DNA of 64,000 bases, taken from assembly GCA_027485675.1 (NCBI GenBank), contig JAIXQP010000016.1, positions 24,608-88,607 of the forward strand. The letters are read 5' to 3'. This DNA is from Terriglobales bacterium (lineage in GTDB: Bacteria; Acidobacteriota; Terriglobia; Bryobacterales; Bryobacteraceae). The notes under the pieces were generated by a model. It worked only from the letters and a program-made list of their open reading frames with translations. It was not told the origin of the DNA and ran no database searches. Shown here piece by piece: positions 9,184 to 21,238 of the stretch. Position 1 is the first letter of the stretch; every line of letters starts with the position of its first letter. The position numbers were made by a program, and so were the translations under genes.

Positions 9184-9828
9184 ATGAAACACCTCACTTT
9201 GTTCTTCGCGTTGAGCACTCTGGTGCTCGCCCAACCCCGGCGCGGCGGCCCCGCGATGGCGATGCTCGATGCCGACCACGACGGCGTAATTACGGCCGCG
9301 GAGTGGCGGAATGCGCCAGCCGCTTTGGCCAAACTGGACCAGAACGGCGACGGCAAGGTGACGCCGGAGGAGCTGCGTCCCCCGGGCCCGCCTCCCGGTG
9401 GCGGTGGCCCCGGCGGCGAGGACATGGTCGCCCGGATCATGTCGTTTGACAAGAACAGCGACGGGAAGCTGAGCGCGGCCGAATTGCCCGAGCGGATGCA
9501 GGGCATGATGGAGCGAGCGGATAAGAACAACGACGGCTTTTTGACGAAGGAGGAATTGACGGCCGCCGCGCCGCCGCCTCCGCCGCAGGGCGAGGGGCGC
9601 CGCGAGGGCCGGGGCGGCGGTGGTGGTGGTCCGCGGGGCGGGATGATGCGGATGGACCCGATCCTGTCGGCGGTGGACGCTGACCAGGACGGCACGCTGT
9701 CGGCCGCGGAGATCCAAGGCTCGGCGGCGGCGATCGCCAAGCTGGATAAAGACAGCGACGGCAAGTTGACGCGGGAAGAGGTCCGGCCGGAGTTTGGGGG
9801 ACGGGGCAAGCGGGGACCGCGCCCGTGA
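9184..9828 (+). CDS. EF-hand repeat protein, secreted
   Basis: Six calcium-loop-like motifs: DADHDGVIT, DQNGDGKVT, DKNSDGKLS, DKNNDGFLT, DADQDGTLS, DKDSDGKLT. Confidence 0.85.
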   Translation: MKHLTLFFALSTLVLAQPRRGGPAMAMLDADHDGVITAAEWRNAPAALAKLDQNGDGKVTPEELRPPGPPPGGGGPGGEDMVARIMSFDKNSDGKLSAAELPERMQGMMERADKNNDGFLTKEELTAAAPPPPPQGEGRREGRGGGGGGPRGGMMRMDPILSAVDADQDGTLSAAEIQGSAAAIAKLDKDSDGKLTREEVRPEFGGRGKRGPRP

Positions 9829-11228
9829 CCCGGCGGCAGTTGCTGCTAGCCAGCCTGGGCGGACACCGGGAGACGGTGTTCGCCTTTGGCCACGAGAACG
9901 TATTGGGCACCTCGCTCGACCTGCAGTTCGCCGCCGACTCGGAGGCGGACGCCGAGGTGGCCGAGGCGATGGCGCTGGCTGAGATTGACCGGCTGCGCGC
10001 GGTGCTGAGCACGTGGGACCCCGCATCGGAAGCCAGCCGCTGGCTGAAATCACGAAACGAAGCCACCGTGGTCTCCGAAGATCTGGCAGCGGTGCTGCGG
10101 GCTTACGATACCTGGCGCGAGCGGACGAGTGGCGCGGTAGATCCGGCCGTGGGCGCCGCGATGGCCCTTTGGGAGGGCGCCGCACAGGAACCGGACGCGG
10201 CACAGCGAGCGGCAGCGGTGGCGGCGATGGGCCAGCGCCATTGGGAACTCGACGGGCGCGTGGCGACGCGCCGGGGTTCGACGCCGCAGGTGTTTGCGAG
10301 CCTGGCTAAGGGCTACGTGCTGGAGCGGGCGGCGGAGGCCGCGATGGCCGGGCCGGTGCGGGGCGCGTTGATCAACCTCGGCGGGGACCTGGTGGTGCGG
10401 GGCGAGATGCGGCCGCGCATCAGCGTCCGCAGCGCCGACGAGGGTACGGCGGCGCAGGTGACCATGGCCGAGGGAGCGATGGCGACGAGCGGCGACTACC
10501 GGCGCGGCTACGAGATCGGCGGCCGGCGGTACTCGCATCTGCTGGACCCGCGGACGGCGGCGCCGGCAACGGGCGTGCGCAGTGCGACGGTGATGGCGGG
10601 GGATGCCGTGACGGCCGGGGCGCTGGCGACGGCGCTGGCCGTGGTGGATCCGGCCGAGGGGCAGCGGCTGGGCGACAGCGTGGCAGGGGCGGAGTATCTG
10701 CTGCTGGCGGCCAACGGACGGCCGATTTTAAGCCGGGGCTGGGGCGCGCTGGCGCAGACGCCGCCGGCGGGCGGGATGGAACTGGCGGTGGAGTTCGAGA
10801 TTGCCCGGGTGGAGGGGCAGCGCTACCGGCGGCCTTACGTGGCGGTGTGGATAGAAGACAAAGACAAGTTTCCGTTACACCCCTTGGCGTTCTGGGTGGA
10901 GAAGTCCCGCTGGTGGCCGGACTTGAAATCGTGGTATCGGGGAGACCGGATGCGGGCGATGGCGGAAGCGACCGAGATTGCGGCGACGGTGGCGAGCGCG
11001 ACCCGGGCGCCGGGCAAATATACCGTGAAGTGGGACGGCAAGGACAGCCACGGCAAGATGGTGAAGCCGGGGCGCTACGCCGTCTGCATTGAAGCCGCGC
11101 GGGAGCACGGCACCTATCAACTGATTCGTCACGAAATGGAGTTCAACGGCACGGCGCAGAGCGTGCCGCTCAAAGGCAATGTCGAAATCGCTTCAGCCCA
11201 CTTGGAATACCGAAAAGCTGCACGTTGA
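9825..11228 (+). CDS. apbE: FAD:protein FMN transferase (ApbE) fused to a DUF2271 domain
   Basis: ApbE features (GALINLGGDLVVRG, YSHLLDPRTAAPATGVRSATVMA, AMATSGDYRR) followed by a DUF2271-like region (YVAVWIEDKDKFPLHPLAFWVEKSRWWPDLKSWYRGDRM). Confidence 0.85.
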   Translation: MTRRQLLLASLGGHRETVFAFGHENVLGTSLDLQFAADSEADAEVAEAMALAEIDRLRAVLSTWDPASEASRWLKSRNEATVVSEDLAAVLRAYDTWRERTSGAVDPAVGAAMALWEGAAQEPDAAQRAAAVAAMGQRHWELDGRVATRRGSTPQVFASLAKGYVLERAAEAAMAGPVRGALINLGGDLVVRGEMRPRISVRSADEGTAAQVTMAEGAMATSGDYRRGYEIGGRRYSHLLDPRTAAPATGVRSATVMAGDAVTAGALATALAVVDPAEGQRLGDSVAGAEYLLLAANGRPILSRGWGALAQTPPAGGMELAVEFEIARVEGQRYRRPYVAVWIEDKDKFPLHPLAFWVEKSRWWPDLKSWYRGDRMRAMAEATEIAATVASATRAPGKYTVKWDGKDSHGKMVKPGRYAVCIEAAREHGTYQLIRHEMEFNGTAQSVPLKGNVEIASAHLEYRKAAR

Positions 11229-11820
11229 GGTACGGCCCGGCGCCTGGAAACGACGCACGGCGACGGCGGCGCGATGGCTGCATATCTACGGCTCCATGGT
11301 GAGCCTGTCGCTGCTGCTGTTCTTCTCGGTGACGGGGCTGACACTGAACCACGCCGACTGGTTTGCGGCGCAGCAGCGGACGGCGCAGTTTCAAGGGCAG
11401 GTGCCGCTGGCATGGATGCAGGGCGATCTGGCGAAGCTTGAGATCGTGGAGCATTTGCGGCAGAGCCATGGCATCAAGACCGGGATGAGCGAGTTCCGCG
11501 CCGAAGAGGGGCAGGTCTCGGTGTCGTTCAAAGGGCCGGGTTACACGGCGGACGTGGTGATGGACCGGGCCACGGGACGCTACGACGTGACCGAGACGCG
11601 GATGGGCCTGGCGGCGGTGCTGAACGACCTGCACAAGGGCCGGGACACGGGCCCGGCGTGGAGTCTGCTGCTGGACGTTTCGGCCGGGCTGATGGTGCTG
11701 GTTTCCTTCACGGGCCTGGTGCTGCTGTGGTACCTGCAGCGGAAGCGCGTGGCGGGGCTGCTGAGCCTGGCGGGCGGGACGCTGGCTTGTTACCTGGTCT
11801 ATGCGATCTGGGTGCCTTAG
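11179..11820 (+). CDS. PepSY-associated TM helix domain protein
   Basis: RWLHIYGSMVSLSLLLFFSVTGLTLNHADWF and NDLHKGRDTGPAWSLLLDVSAGLMVLVSFTGLVLLWYLQRKR; overlaps the apbE end by about 50 bp, so the start is uncertain. Confidence 0.8.
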   Translation: MSKSLQPTWNTEKLHVEVRPGAWKRRTATAARWLHIYGSMVSLSLLLFFSVTGLTLNHADWFAAQQRTAQFQGQVPLAWMQGDLAKLEIVEHLRQSHGIKTGMSEFRAEEGQVSVSFKGPGYTADVVMDRATGRYDVTETRMGLAAVLNDLHKGRDTGPAWSLLLDVSAGLMVLVSFTGLVLLWYLQRKRVAGLLSLAGGTLACYLVYAIWVP

Positions 11821-14751
11821 CTACTTGTTGAGCACTTCGTCGAGGTTCAGAAGCTGATTAGCGAGCACGGTGAGCGCGGCGCCTTCGGCCGGGGCCACCT
11901 TCGCATCGGCGGGCGCTTCGCCGTTAGCAAGGAGCTTCCTGGCGTCGGCGAGATTCGAGTCGTAGTAGCGGAGATAGTCCTGATAGGCCTTCCGCGCGAT
12001 CTGCCGTTCGGGTTCGGCGAGGGGCCGGCGGAGGACGGCGGCGGCGAGGAAGTCGGCGCGGGGATCAAACTCGGCGCCGGCGTGATAGGCGCGCTGGGCG
12101 AGCACGCGAGCGGCTTCGACGAACTGAGTATCGTTCATCGTCACGAGCGCCTGGAGCGGCGTATTGGTGCGTTCGCGGCGCACGGTGCAGGCTTCGCGCG
12201 TGGGCGCGTTGAAGATATCGAGGCTGGCCGGCGGGGCGCTGCGTTTCCAGAACCAGTAGACGGAGCGGCGGTAGAGCTTGTCGCCGGAGTCGGGCTTGTA
12301 GAAGCGCGTGTTGGAGCCGTTCATGGCGACGGTCTCCCAGACGCCGGCGGGCTGATACGGTTTCACGCTGGGGCCGCCGATTTGGGCCGAGAGCAGGCCG
12401 CTGGCGGCGAGGGCGTAGTCGCGGACCATTTCGCCATCCATGCGGAAGCGGGGGCCGCGGCTGAGCAGGCGGTTCTCCGGATCCTTGGCGAGTTTTTCCG
12501 GGGTGGTGAGGGCGGCCTGCCGGTACGTGGCCGAGAGCATCACCTGCTTATAGAAGCGCTTGAGGTCCCAGCCGTTATCGCGGAAGTCGAGGGCGAGCCA
12601 ATCGAGGAGCTCCGGATTGACGGGGGGCTGGCCCTGGCTGCCGAAGTCCTCGGCGGTGCGGACGAGGCCATCGCCGAACAGCTCCTGCCACATGCGATTG
12701 ACAGCGACACGGGCGACGATGGGGTTCTCCTTACTCATGAGCCATTGGGCAAGGCCGAGGCGGTTGCGGGGCAGGCCGGCTGGCATGGGAGGAAGGGCGC
12801 TGGGGGTATTGGCGTCGACGCGGTCGCGCTTCTGGTCGTAGGCGCCACGATAGAGGACATGGGCGAAGGGCATCTGGCCCGCACGTTCCTGCATGACGTG
12901 GGTGACGGCGCCACGGCGGGCGATGGCCTTGGCTTCAAGCTGCAGCTTGGCCTGTTCGGTGGCGAGCTTCTGAAAGGCGGAGTCGCGATGGAAGAGATAG
13001 TAAGTGCGCAGGGCCTCGCGATCTTCGCCCTTGCGGATGGTGACCCAGTCGGCGAGGAGGCGGGCTTCGGTTTCGCTGACAACGCGCTTGAGGATGCGGA
13101 AGTCGGCGATCTCGCCGCCGGGTAGGGACTTGCCGAGCGTGAGCGGGACGGCCGAGTCGATGCGGCCGGGGAGTTCGACGTTCTGGTTGCCGCCGCCTTG
13201 GGTGGGGATGGCGCGGCCATTGAGATAGAGGCTGAGGCCGGACTGATGGCGGGAGCCGTCGTAGGTGGCGACCAGATGGTTCCAGGTGCCGTGCACGAGC
13301 TGGTTCAGGTGGCCGGCGCGGATTTCGATATTGCGGCCGTCGTCGCCGATCAAGCGGAAGGCGGGGACGCGGCTGCCGACGTCGATCATCCAGCCGCGGC
13401 CTTTATCGGCGGTGTCCTGTTGCGAGGCGATGACGTAGCCCTGTTCGGCCTTGGGGAAAAAGAAGGCCACGGAGATGGTGAAGGGCTGGTCGGCGAGGAG
13501 CTTGGGGGCGGTGGGGATGGGCTGGCCGTCGGTAGCGATCGAGAGCGGCGCGGGGAGGGCGTAGAGCTGATCCTTCGCCGGCAGGGGGGTCGCCGCGATG
13601 GCTTTGTTCGACGAACGAAGCCACTTTTCAAAGCGGGGGTCGACGGCGGCGCGGCGGCGGGTGAGTTCGGCGGAGAGCTCGGCGCGGCGGGCGGAGACCT
13701 GGTCCCAGCGGGCGCGGTCTTCGGCGCGGGGGACGACGAGGATGGGGGGAGTGTCGGGGATGTTATCGTCCATCACGTTCTGCGTGGTGTTGCGGAAGAA
13801 GGCGCCGAGGGAGTAGAAATCCTTCTGGGTGATGGGGTCGAATTTGTGATCGTGGCAGGCGGCGCAGCCGACGGTCATGCCGAGCCAGACGGCTCCGACG
13901 GTGTCGGCGCGATCCTTGGCGTAGACTTCGGCGTACTCGTCTTCAATGAGGCCGGCTTCGTTGGTGGTGGGGTTGCAGCGCTGGAAACCGGTGGCGATCC
14001 GCTGCTCGAGGGTCGGGTTGGGCAGGAGGTCGCCGGCGAGTTGTTCGGTGGTGAACCTGTCGAAGCTGAGATTCCGATTGAAGGCTTGGATGACCCAGTC
14101 GCGATAGGGCCACATTTCGCGGTAGTTGTCGACGTGGATGCCGTGGGTGTCGGCGTAGCGGGCGGCGTCGAGCCAGTAGCGGGCACGGTGTTCGCCATAG
14201 CGGGGCGAGGCGAGGAGGCGGTCGAGGAGTTTTTCGTAGGCCTGGGCGGAGGGGTCGTTGAGGAAGGCTTCGAGGTCGGCGGGTTCGGGCGGGAGGCCCG
14301 TCAGGTCGAGGGCGGCGCGGCGGGCGAGGGTGCGTTTATCGGCTTCGGGCGCGGGGGTAAGGCCGAGGGGGCGGAGCTTCGCTTGGACGAGTTCGTCGAT
14401 GCTGTTGGCGGCGGGGCGGACGGGGGCTTCGTAGGCCCAGTGGGCGGTCCAGGGGGCGCCGGCTTCGATCCAGGTTTTGAGAGTCGCCACCTGTTCGGGG
14501 GTGAGCGTCTTGTGGGACTGGGGCGGGGGCATGACGCGCTGGGGGCGCGTGTCGGTGATGCGGGCGAGGATGGCGCTGCGTTTCGAGTGCACGGCTTCTT
14601 TCTGATCGAGCCGGAGGCCCGCCATGCGGGTGCCGGCGTCGGGGCCGTGGCACTGAAAGCAGTTGTCCGAAAGGATGGGCCGGACTTGGCGCTGGAAGTC
14701 GACGGCCGGAAGGACGGAGACGGTGGCGCAAACGAGGAGCAGCGTACGCAT
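11821..14751 (-). CDS. Planctomycete-type cytochrome c / DUF1549 / LamG-like / DUF1553 protein
   Basis: CFQCHGPD heme motif; RAALDLTGLPPEPADLEAFLNDPSAQAYEKLLDRLLASPRYGEHRARYWLDAARYADTHG; C-terminal RMWQELFGDGLVRTAEDFGSQG and TPLQALVTMNDTQFVEAARVLAQR. Confidence 0.9.
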   Translation of the reverse strand: MRTLLLVCATVSVLPAVDFQRQVRPILSDNCFQCHGPDAGTRMAGLRLDQKEAVHSKRSAILARITDTRPQRVMPPPQSHKTLTPEQVATLKTWIEAGAPWTAHWAYEAPVRPAANSIDELVQAKLRPLGLTPAPEADKRTLARRAALDLTGLPPEPADLEAFLNDPSAQAYEKLLDRLLASPRYGEHRARYWLDAARYADTHGIHVDNYREMWPYRDWVIQAFNRNLSFDRFTTEQLAGDLLPNPTLEQRIATGFQRCNPTTNEAGLIEDEYAEVYAKDRADTVGAVWLGMTVGCAACHDHKFDPITQKDFYSLGAFFRNTTQNVMDDNIPDTPPILVVPRAEDRARWDQVSARRAELSAELTRRRAAVDPRFEKWLRSSNKAIAATPLPAKDQLYALPAPLSIATDGQPIPTAPKLLADQPFTISVAFFFPKAEQGYVIASQQDTADKGRGWMIDVGSRVPAFRLIGDDGRNIEIRAGHLNQLVHGTWNHLVATYDGSRHQSGLSLYLNGRAIPTQGGGNQNVELPGRIDSAVPLTLGKSLPGGEIADFRILKRVVSETEARLLADWVTIRKGEDREALRTYYLFHRDSAFQKLATEQAKLQLEAKAIARRGAVTHVMQERAGQMPFAHVLYRGAYDQKRDRVDANTPSALPPMPAGLPRNRLGLAQWLMSKENPIVARVAVNRMWQELFGDGLVRTAEDFGSQGQPPVNPELLDWLALDFRDNGWDLKRFYKQVMLSATYRQAALTTPEKLAKDPENRLLSRGPRFRMDGEMVRDYALAASGLLSAQIGGPSVKPYQPAGVWETVAMNGSNTRFYKPDSGDKLYRRSVYWFWKRSAPPASLDIFNAPTREACTVRRERTNTPLQALVTMNDTQFVEAARVLAQRAYHAGAEFDPRADFLAAAVLRRPLAEPERQIARKAYQDYLRYYDSNLADARKLLANGEAPADAKVAPAEGAALTVLANQLLNLDEVLNK

Positions 14752-14861
14752 ACGCCTCTAGTTTATGCCCGTTGGTTGCCGTTGCGGTGCGGCGCCATCA
14801 CTTTGGAGCCACCTCGTCCAGGTTGGCGAGGCGATTGCAGAGGAATAGGCAGAGGCTAACA

Positions 14862-14945
14862 ATGAAATATCTATTCGCGTATCTGCTTGGTGTCCCCGGC
14901 GTTCTGATACTTGGGTGGTTCGTGCTGAACCAGACCGGGTGCTAG
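14862..14945 (+). CDS. Putative 27-aa single-TM microprotein
   Basis: MKYLFAYLLGVPGVLILGWFVLNQTGC; AGAGG 6 nt upstream of ATG; GC-rich hairpin 14955-14978 shortly after the stop; below the ORF-track length cutoff. Confidence 0.4.
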   Translation: MKYLFAYLLGVPGVLILGWFVLNQTGC

Positions 14946-14954
14946 ATGCGATGG

Positions 14955-14978
14955 CTGGCGCCGGATTCCTGGCGCCAG
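14955..14978 (+). terminator. GC-rich 8-bp perfect hairpin without U tract
   Basis: ctggcgcc-ggattcct-ggcgccag between the microORF stop and the convergent RND gene stop. Confidence 0.35.
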
Positions 14979-14990
14979 TCCCCAGGCCGG

Positions 14991-18161
<3,171 letters not shown>

Positions 18162-18162
18162 C

Positions 18163-19356
18163 TTAGTTTTCCCTTACCTTAAGGCCCTTGGTCATGCGAT
18201 CGTTCGCCGGGCTCACGAGGCGGTCTCCAGCGGAGAGGCCTTCGAGGACTTCGATGCGGTCGTTATCCAGGCGGCGTCCTGTTTTTACGATGCGATCTTC
18301 GAGAGCGCCGTTCTTGACGACAAACGCCCGCTCCGTACCGGCGAAGCCGAGAACGGCCTCGCGGGGAACGGCGATGCCTTGAGCGTTCGGGTTGAGGGTG
18401 ATGGTGCCCTGCACGAACGAGCCGGGGCGGAGGACGCCGTCAGTGTTCGGGATTTCGCCTTCGATGACGAGCGACCGCCCCTGCGCCTCAATGGCGGGGC
18501 TTAAGCGAACGACGCGGCCGGTGCGGACGACGGGCGCGGCCTCGAGACGCACTTCGATCATCTGGCCGCGCTCAACGCGGGCGGCCAGCCGTTCGGGAAC
18601 TTCAAGCCGCACGCGCAGCGGATTCTGGCGGACCAGCGTCAAGATTGGAGCGTTGACACTCAGATACTCGCCGGGCGAAGCGGGGCGGCGGGTGACGGCG
18701 CCCGAGAACGGAGCGCGGATGGTGCAATCGTCAAGCTGCTGGCGGGCGAGGGCAAGATTGGCCCGGCGCTCGCTGAGTTGCGAACGGAGCTGCATGACGT
18801 CGGCGACGACGGCGGCATAGTGGGCTTCGACGCCATCGCGGCGGACTTGCGCCTTTTCAAACTCGATGCGGGAGACGACGCCTTCCTTCTGCAGCTTGGC
18901 CGTGGTTTCAAAGATGAAGCGCGCCTCTTTCAGGGCGGCGGCGGCCTCGCGGACAGTGGCCGTGCGGGCGGGATCAAACTCTTCATCGGGGCGGTTGGAG
19001 AGCGCGAGGCGGGCCCGGATCTGGTCGACGGCGGCTTCACTCTGGCGGACGCGGAACTCGTACTCGGTTTTCTCCAACTCCGCGACGATGTCGCCGGCCT
19101 TCAGCACGCTGCCGAGATCCGCATAGAGCTTTTGGACGCGGCCGGGAACCTTAGCGGAAATAGTGGTTTGCTCCTCGGCGAACAGTTCGCCATTCGCGCT
19201 GATGACTTCGGGCAACGTGGTGGGAGCGACAGCCAGGGTCTTGACGGACAGAGGCGCCGGTTCCGTTTTTGCCGTGGCGGGCCCCCCCTGCCCATAGGGG
19301 CCGGAGCAACTGGTCAACAGGAGGCCGAAGGCCAGAAAGATACCGGAAAATCGCAT
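18163..19356 (-). CDS. RND efflux periplasmic adaptor subunit (MFP)
   Basis: EEQTTISAKVPGRVQKLYADLGSVLKAGDIVAELEKTEYEFRVRQSEA and TIRAPFSGAVTRRPASPGEYL; stop is 2 bp before the permease start. Confidence 0.95.
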   Translation of the reverse strand: MRFSGIFLAFGLLLTSCSGPYGQGGPATAKTEPAPLSVKTLAVAPTTLPEVISANGELFAEEQTTISAKVPGRVQKLYADLGSVLKAGDIVAELEKTEYEFRVRQSEAAVDQIRARLALSNRPDEEFDPARTATVREAAAALKEARFIFETTAKLQKEGVVSRIEFEKAQVRRDGVEAHYAAVVADVMQLRSQLSERRANLALARQQLDDCTIRAPFSGAVTRRPASPGEYLSVNAPILTLVRQNPLRVRLEVPERLAARVERGQMIEVRLEAAPVVRTGRVVRLSPAIEAQGRSLVIEGEIPNTDGVLRPGSFVQGTITLNPNAQGIAVPREAVLGFAGTERAFVVKNGALEDRIVKTGRRLDNDRIEVLEGLSAGDRLVSPANDRMTKGLKVREN

Positions 19357-19430
19357 GAAAATATGAAACTACATTCTTCCACAAACCAGGATCTATCAAG
19401 CAGGGCGTCCGTGGATGGGCGATGGGTTAC

Positions 19431-19458
19431 CCTTCCCCCCGCCGATGGGGGGATAAGG
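19431..19458. other. Inverted repeat/hairpin in the intergenic region
   Basis: cctt-cccccc-gccgat-gggggg-at-aagg. Confidence 0.4.
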
Positions 19459-19553
19459 TTCTGGAACTATGCCTATTCCCTCAGGCTATCCTCCTCGGGT
19501 TTCGAGAGCGGTTCCCAATAGGAATCCTTTCGGCCGGGCGGCACCATGGATGC

Positions 19554-20216
19554 ATGAAGACTTCAGCAATCGCAACGAACATTCTGATGGCTCTAGCTAT
19601 GATCAGCTTCCCGGCGTCGGCCTCGACGTTGTCGGTGACCGGAGTCGATCCCAGCTTTGGGCAAGTGGTGGATTTATCGGCGAACGGTCAAAGCAAGTTG
19701 ACCTTTGCCGGCATTATTTTCGCGGAATACCAGGGCACGCCGGTGGCGACGTTCTGCGTGGACCTGTACACGGCCATTGGCATTGAAACCTTCGGGGTTG
19801 TCGCCAACAGCGTGGATCAGGTGGTGAACGGACGGCGGGCCGCGTGGCTGATCCAGAACTTTTTGCCGACGATTTTGAACGCCGACGAGGCGGCCGGGTT
19901 GCAGGTGGCGATCTGGGATGTGGTGCATGACTCGGGAAACGGGTTGAGCACCGGGAGCCTGCAGGCCGGGGCGACGCCTCAGCCGGTGGTGATTCTCGCC
20001 GAGCAGTACATTTTGGCCAGTGCTGGCCAGGGCGTAACCACGGGCAGCATCTTCACCCACGTGGACGGGCCGCTAGCCAAGCAGCAACTGATGACGAGCG
20101 CCACGTTCACGCCGAGCGCCTTCGGGGTAGCCATTCCGGAGCCGGCCACCTATGCGGTGATGGGCGCTGGATTGTTGCTGATCGGCGCGGTGCGGCGCCG
20201 GCGGAACGGGAAGTAG
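19554..20216 (+). CDS. PEP-CTERM sorting-domain secreted protein
   Basis: Signal peptide MKTSAIATNILMALAMISFPASAS; C-terminal IPEPATYAVMGAGLLLIGAVRRRRNGK (PEP motif, TM, basic tail). Confidence 0.85.
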   Translation: MKTSAIATNILMALAMISFPASASTLSVTGVDPSFGQVVDLSANGQSKLTFAGIIFAEYQGTPVATFCVDLYTAIGIETFGVVANSVDQVVNGRRAAWLIQNFLPTILNADEAAGLQVAIWDVVHDSGNGLSTGSLQAGATPQPVVILAEQYILASAGQGVTTGSIFTHVDGPLAKQQLMTSATFTPSAFGVAIPEPATYAVMGAGLLLIGAVRRRRNGK

Positions 20217-20222
20217 GCGGCG

Positions 20223-20236
20223 GGCAGTATACTGCC
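20223..20236. promoter_or_regulatory. 14-bp perfect palindrome containing a TATACT -10-like box
   Basis: GGCAGTATACTGCC; TATACT at 20228-20233, 6 nt before ATG at 20240. Confidence 0.45.
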
Positions 20237-20239
20237 TGA

Positions 20240-21235
20240 ATGGCCGCTCACTCCCAAGCAAGTGTTGGTGAGTTAATCGAACTCCGGGAGCTCGCTCCGG
20301 GTTCGTTACACAATCTCCTGATCGAGGAGATCGCCGTCTGGCGACGGGATCTGCGTTGGGACTTCGATTCCTCCGCGGCGCTGGTCCGGCAGTTCGCCGA
20401 TGAGCAAACCCTAGGTGGCCATGCATTGATCTTGGGCCGCGAAGTTCTCGGCTACGCATACACCGTAGCCGAGAACGAGAAGGGGTTGGTGGGGGATCTG
20501 TTCGTTCGCGAGCAGTATCGTACCGTCGAAATGGAGAATCGTCTGCTCGCGGCTTGCGTCGATTCGCTAGCCAAGATGCGGGCGATTCGCCGCATTGAGG
20601 CGCAGATTTTGCTGCTGCACTCGCCGCGCCGCATGCCAGCGGCCTATCACGATCTGCTGCAAGTCCACGAGCGGCAGTTCATGAATTGCGAGTTGCAGCC
20701 TTGGCCGGGCTGGCCGCGGCGCGTGGAAGCGGGCCGGTTGGACATCGATGTCTGGCACGAACGGTACCACGATGAAGCGGCGCGTCTGCTGGCCGACTCC
20801 TACGACGGCCACGTGGATAGCCAGATCAACGACCAGTACCGGAGCATCGGCGGCGCCCGGCGATTCCTGACGAACATCGTAGAATACCCGGGTTGCGGCA
20901 GCTTTGATGCGAACGCGTCGTTGCTGGCCTGGAGCCAGGATACCGGGCGCCTGGTGGGGATGTGTCTGGCGAGCCGGGTGGCGAAGGATGCGGGCCACTT
21001 GACGCAGGTCTGTGTGAGCCAGGCGATGCGCGGACGCGGGGTGGGCTACACGTTGATGGTGGAATCGATGCGGGCGATGCACGCCGCCGGTTGTTCCCAC
21101 TGCAGCCTGACCGTGACGAGCGCCAACCGGAAGGCGATTCAGCTGTACGAGCGGATGGGCTTCGTCACGCGGCGGAACTTCGCGGCGATGGTTTGGGACG
21201 GCATCCGGCCGCCGCGGCGGGGCTTCTTTTTTTAG
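20240..21235 (+). CDS. GNAT-family N-acetyltransferase
   Basis: LTQVCVSQAMRGRGVGYTLMVESMRAMHAAGCSHCSLTVTSANRKAIQLYERMGF. Confidence 0.85.
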   Translation: MAAHSQASVGELIELRELAPGSLHNLLIEEIAVWRRDLRWDFDSSAALVRQFADEQTLGGHALILGREVLGYAYTVAENEKGLVGDLFVREQYRTVEMENRLLAACVDSLAKMRAIRRIEAQILLLHSPRRMPAAYHDLLQVHERQFMNCELQPWPGWPRRVEAGRLDIDVWHERYHDEAARLLADSYDGHVDSQINDQYRSIGGARRFLTNIVEYPGCGSFDANASLLAWSQDTGRLVGMCLASRVAKDAGHLTQVCVSQAMRGRGVGYTLMVESMRAMHAAGCSHCSLTVTSANRKAIQLYERMGFVTRRNFAAMVWDGIRPPRRGFFF

Positions 21236-21238
21236 CCC

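Noticed and set aside
13198-14859. 553-aa plus-strand ORF antisense to the DUF1553 gene
   Set aside because: Gly/Glu/Val-rich shadow ORF; the opposite strand has cytochrome and DUF motifs.
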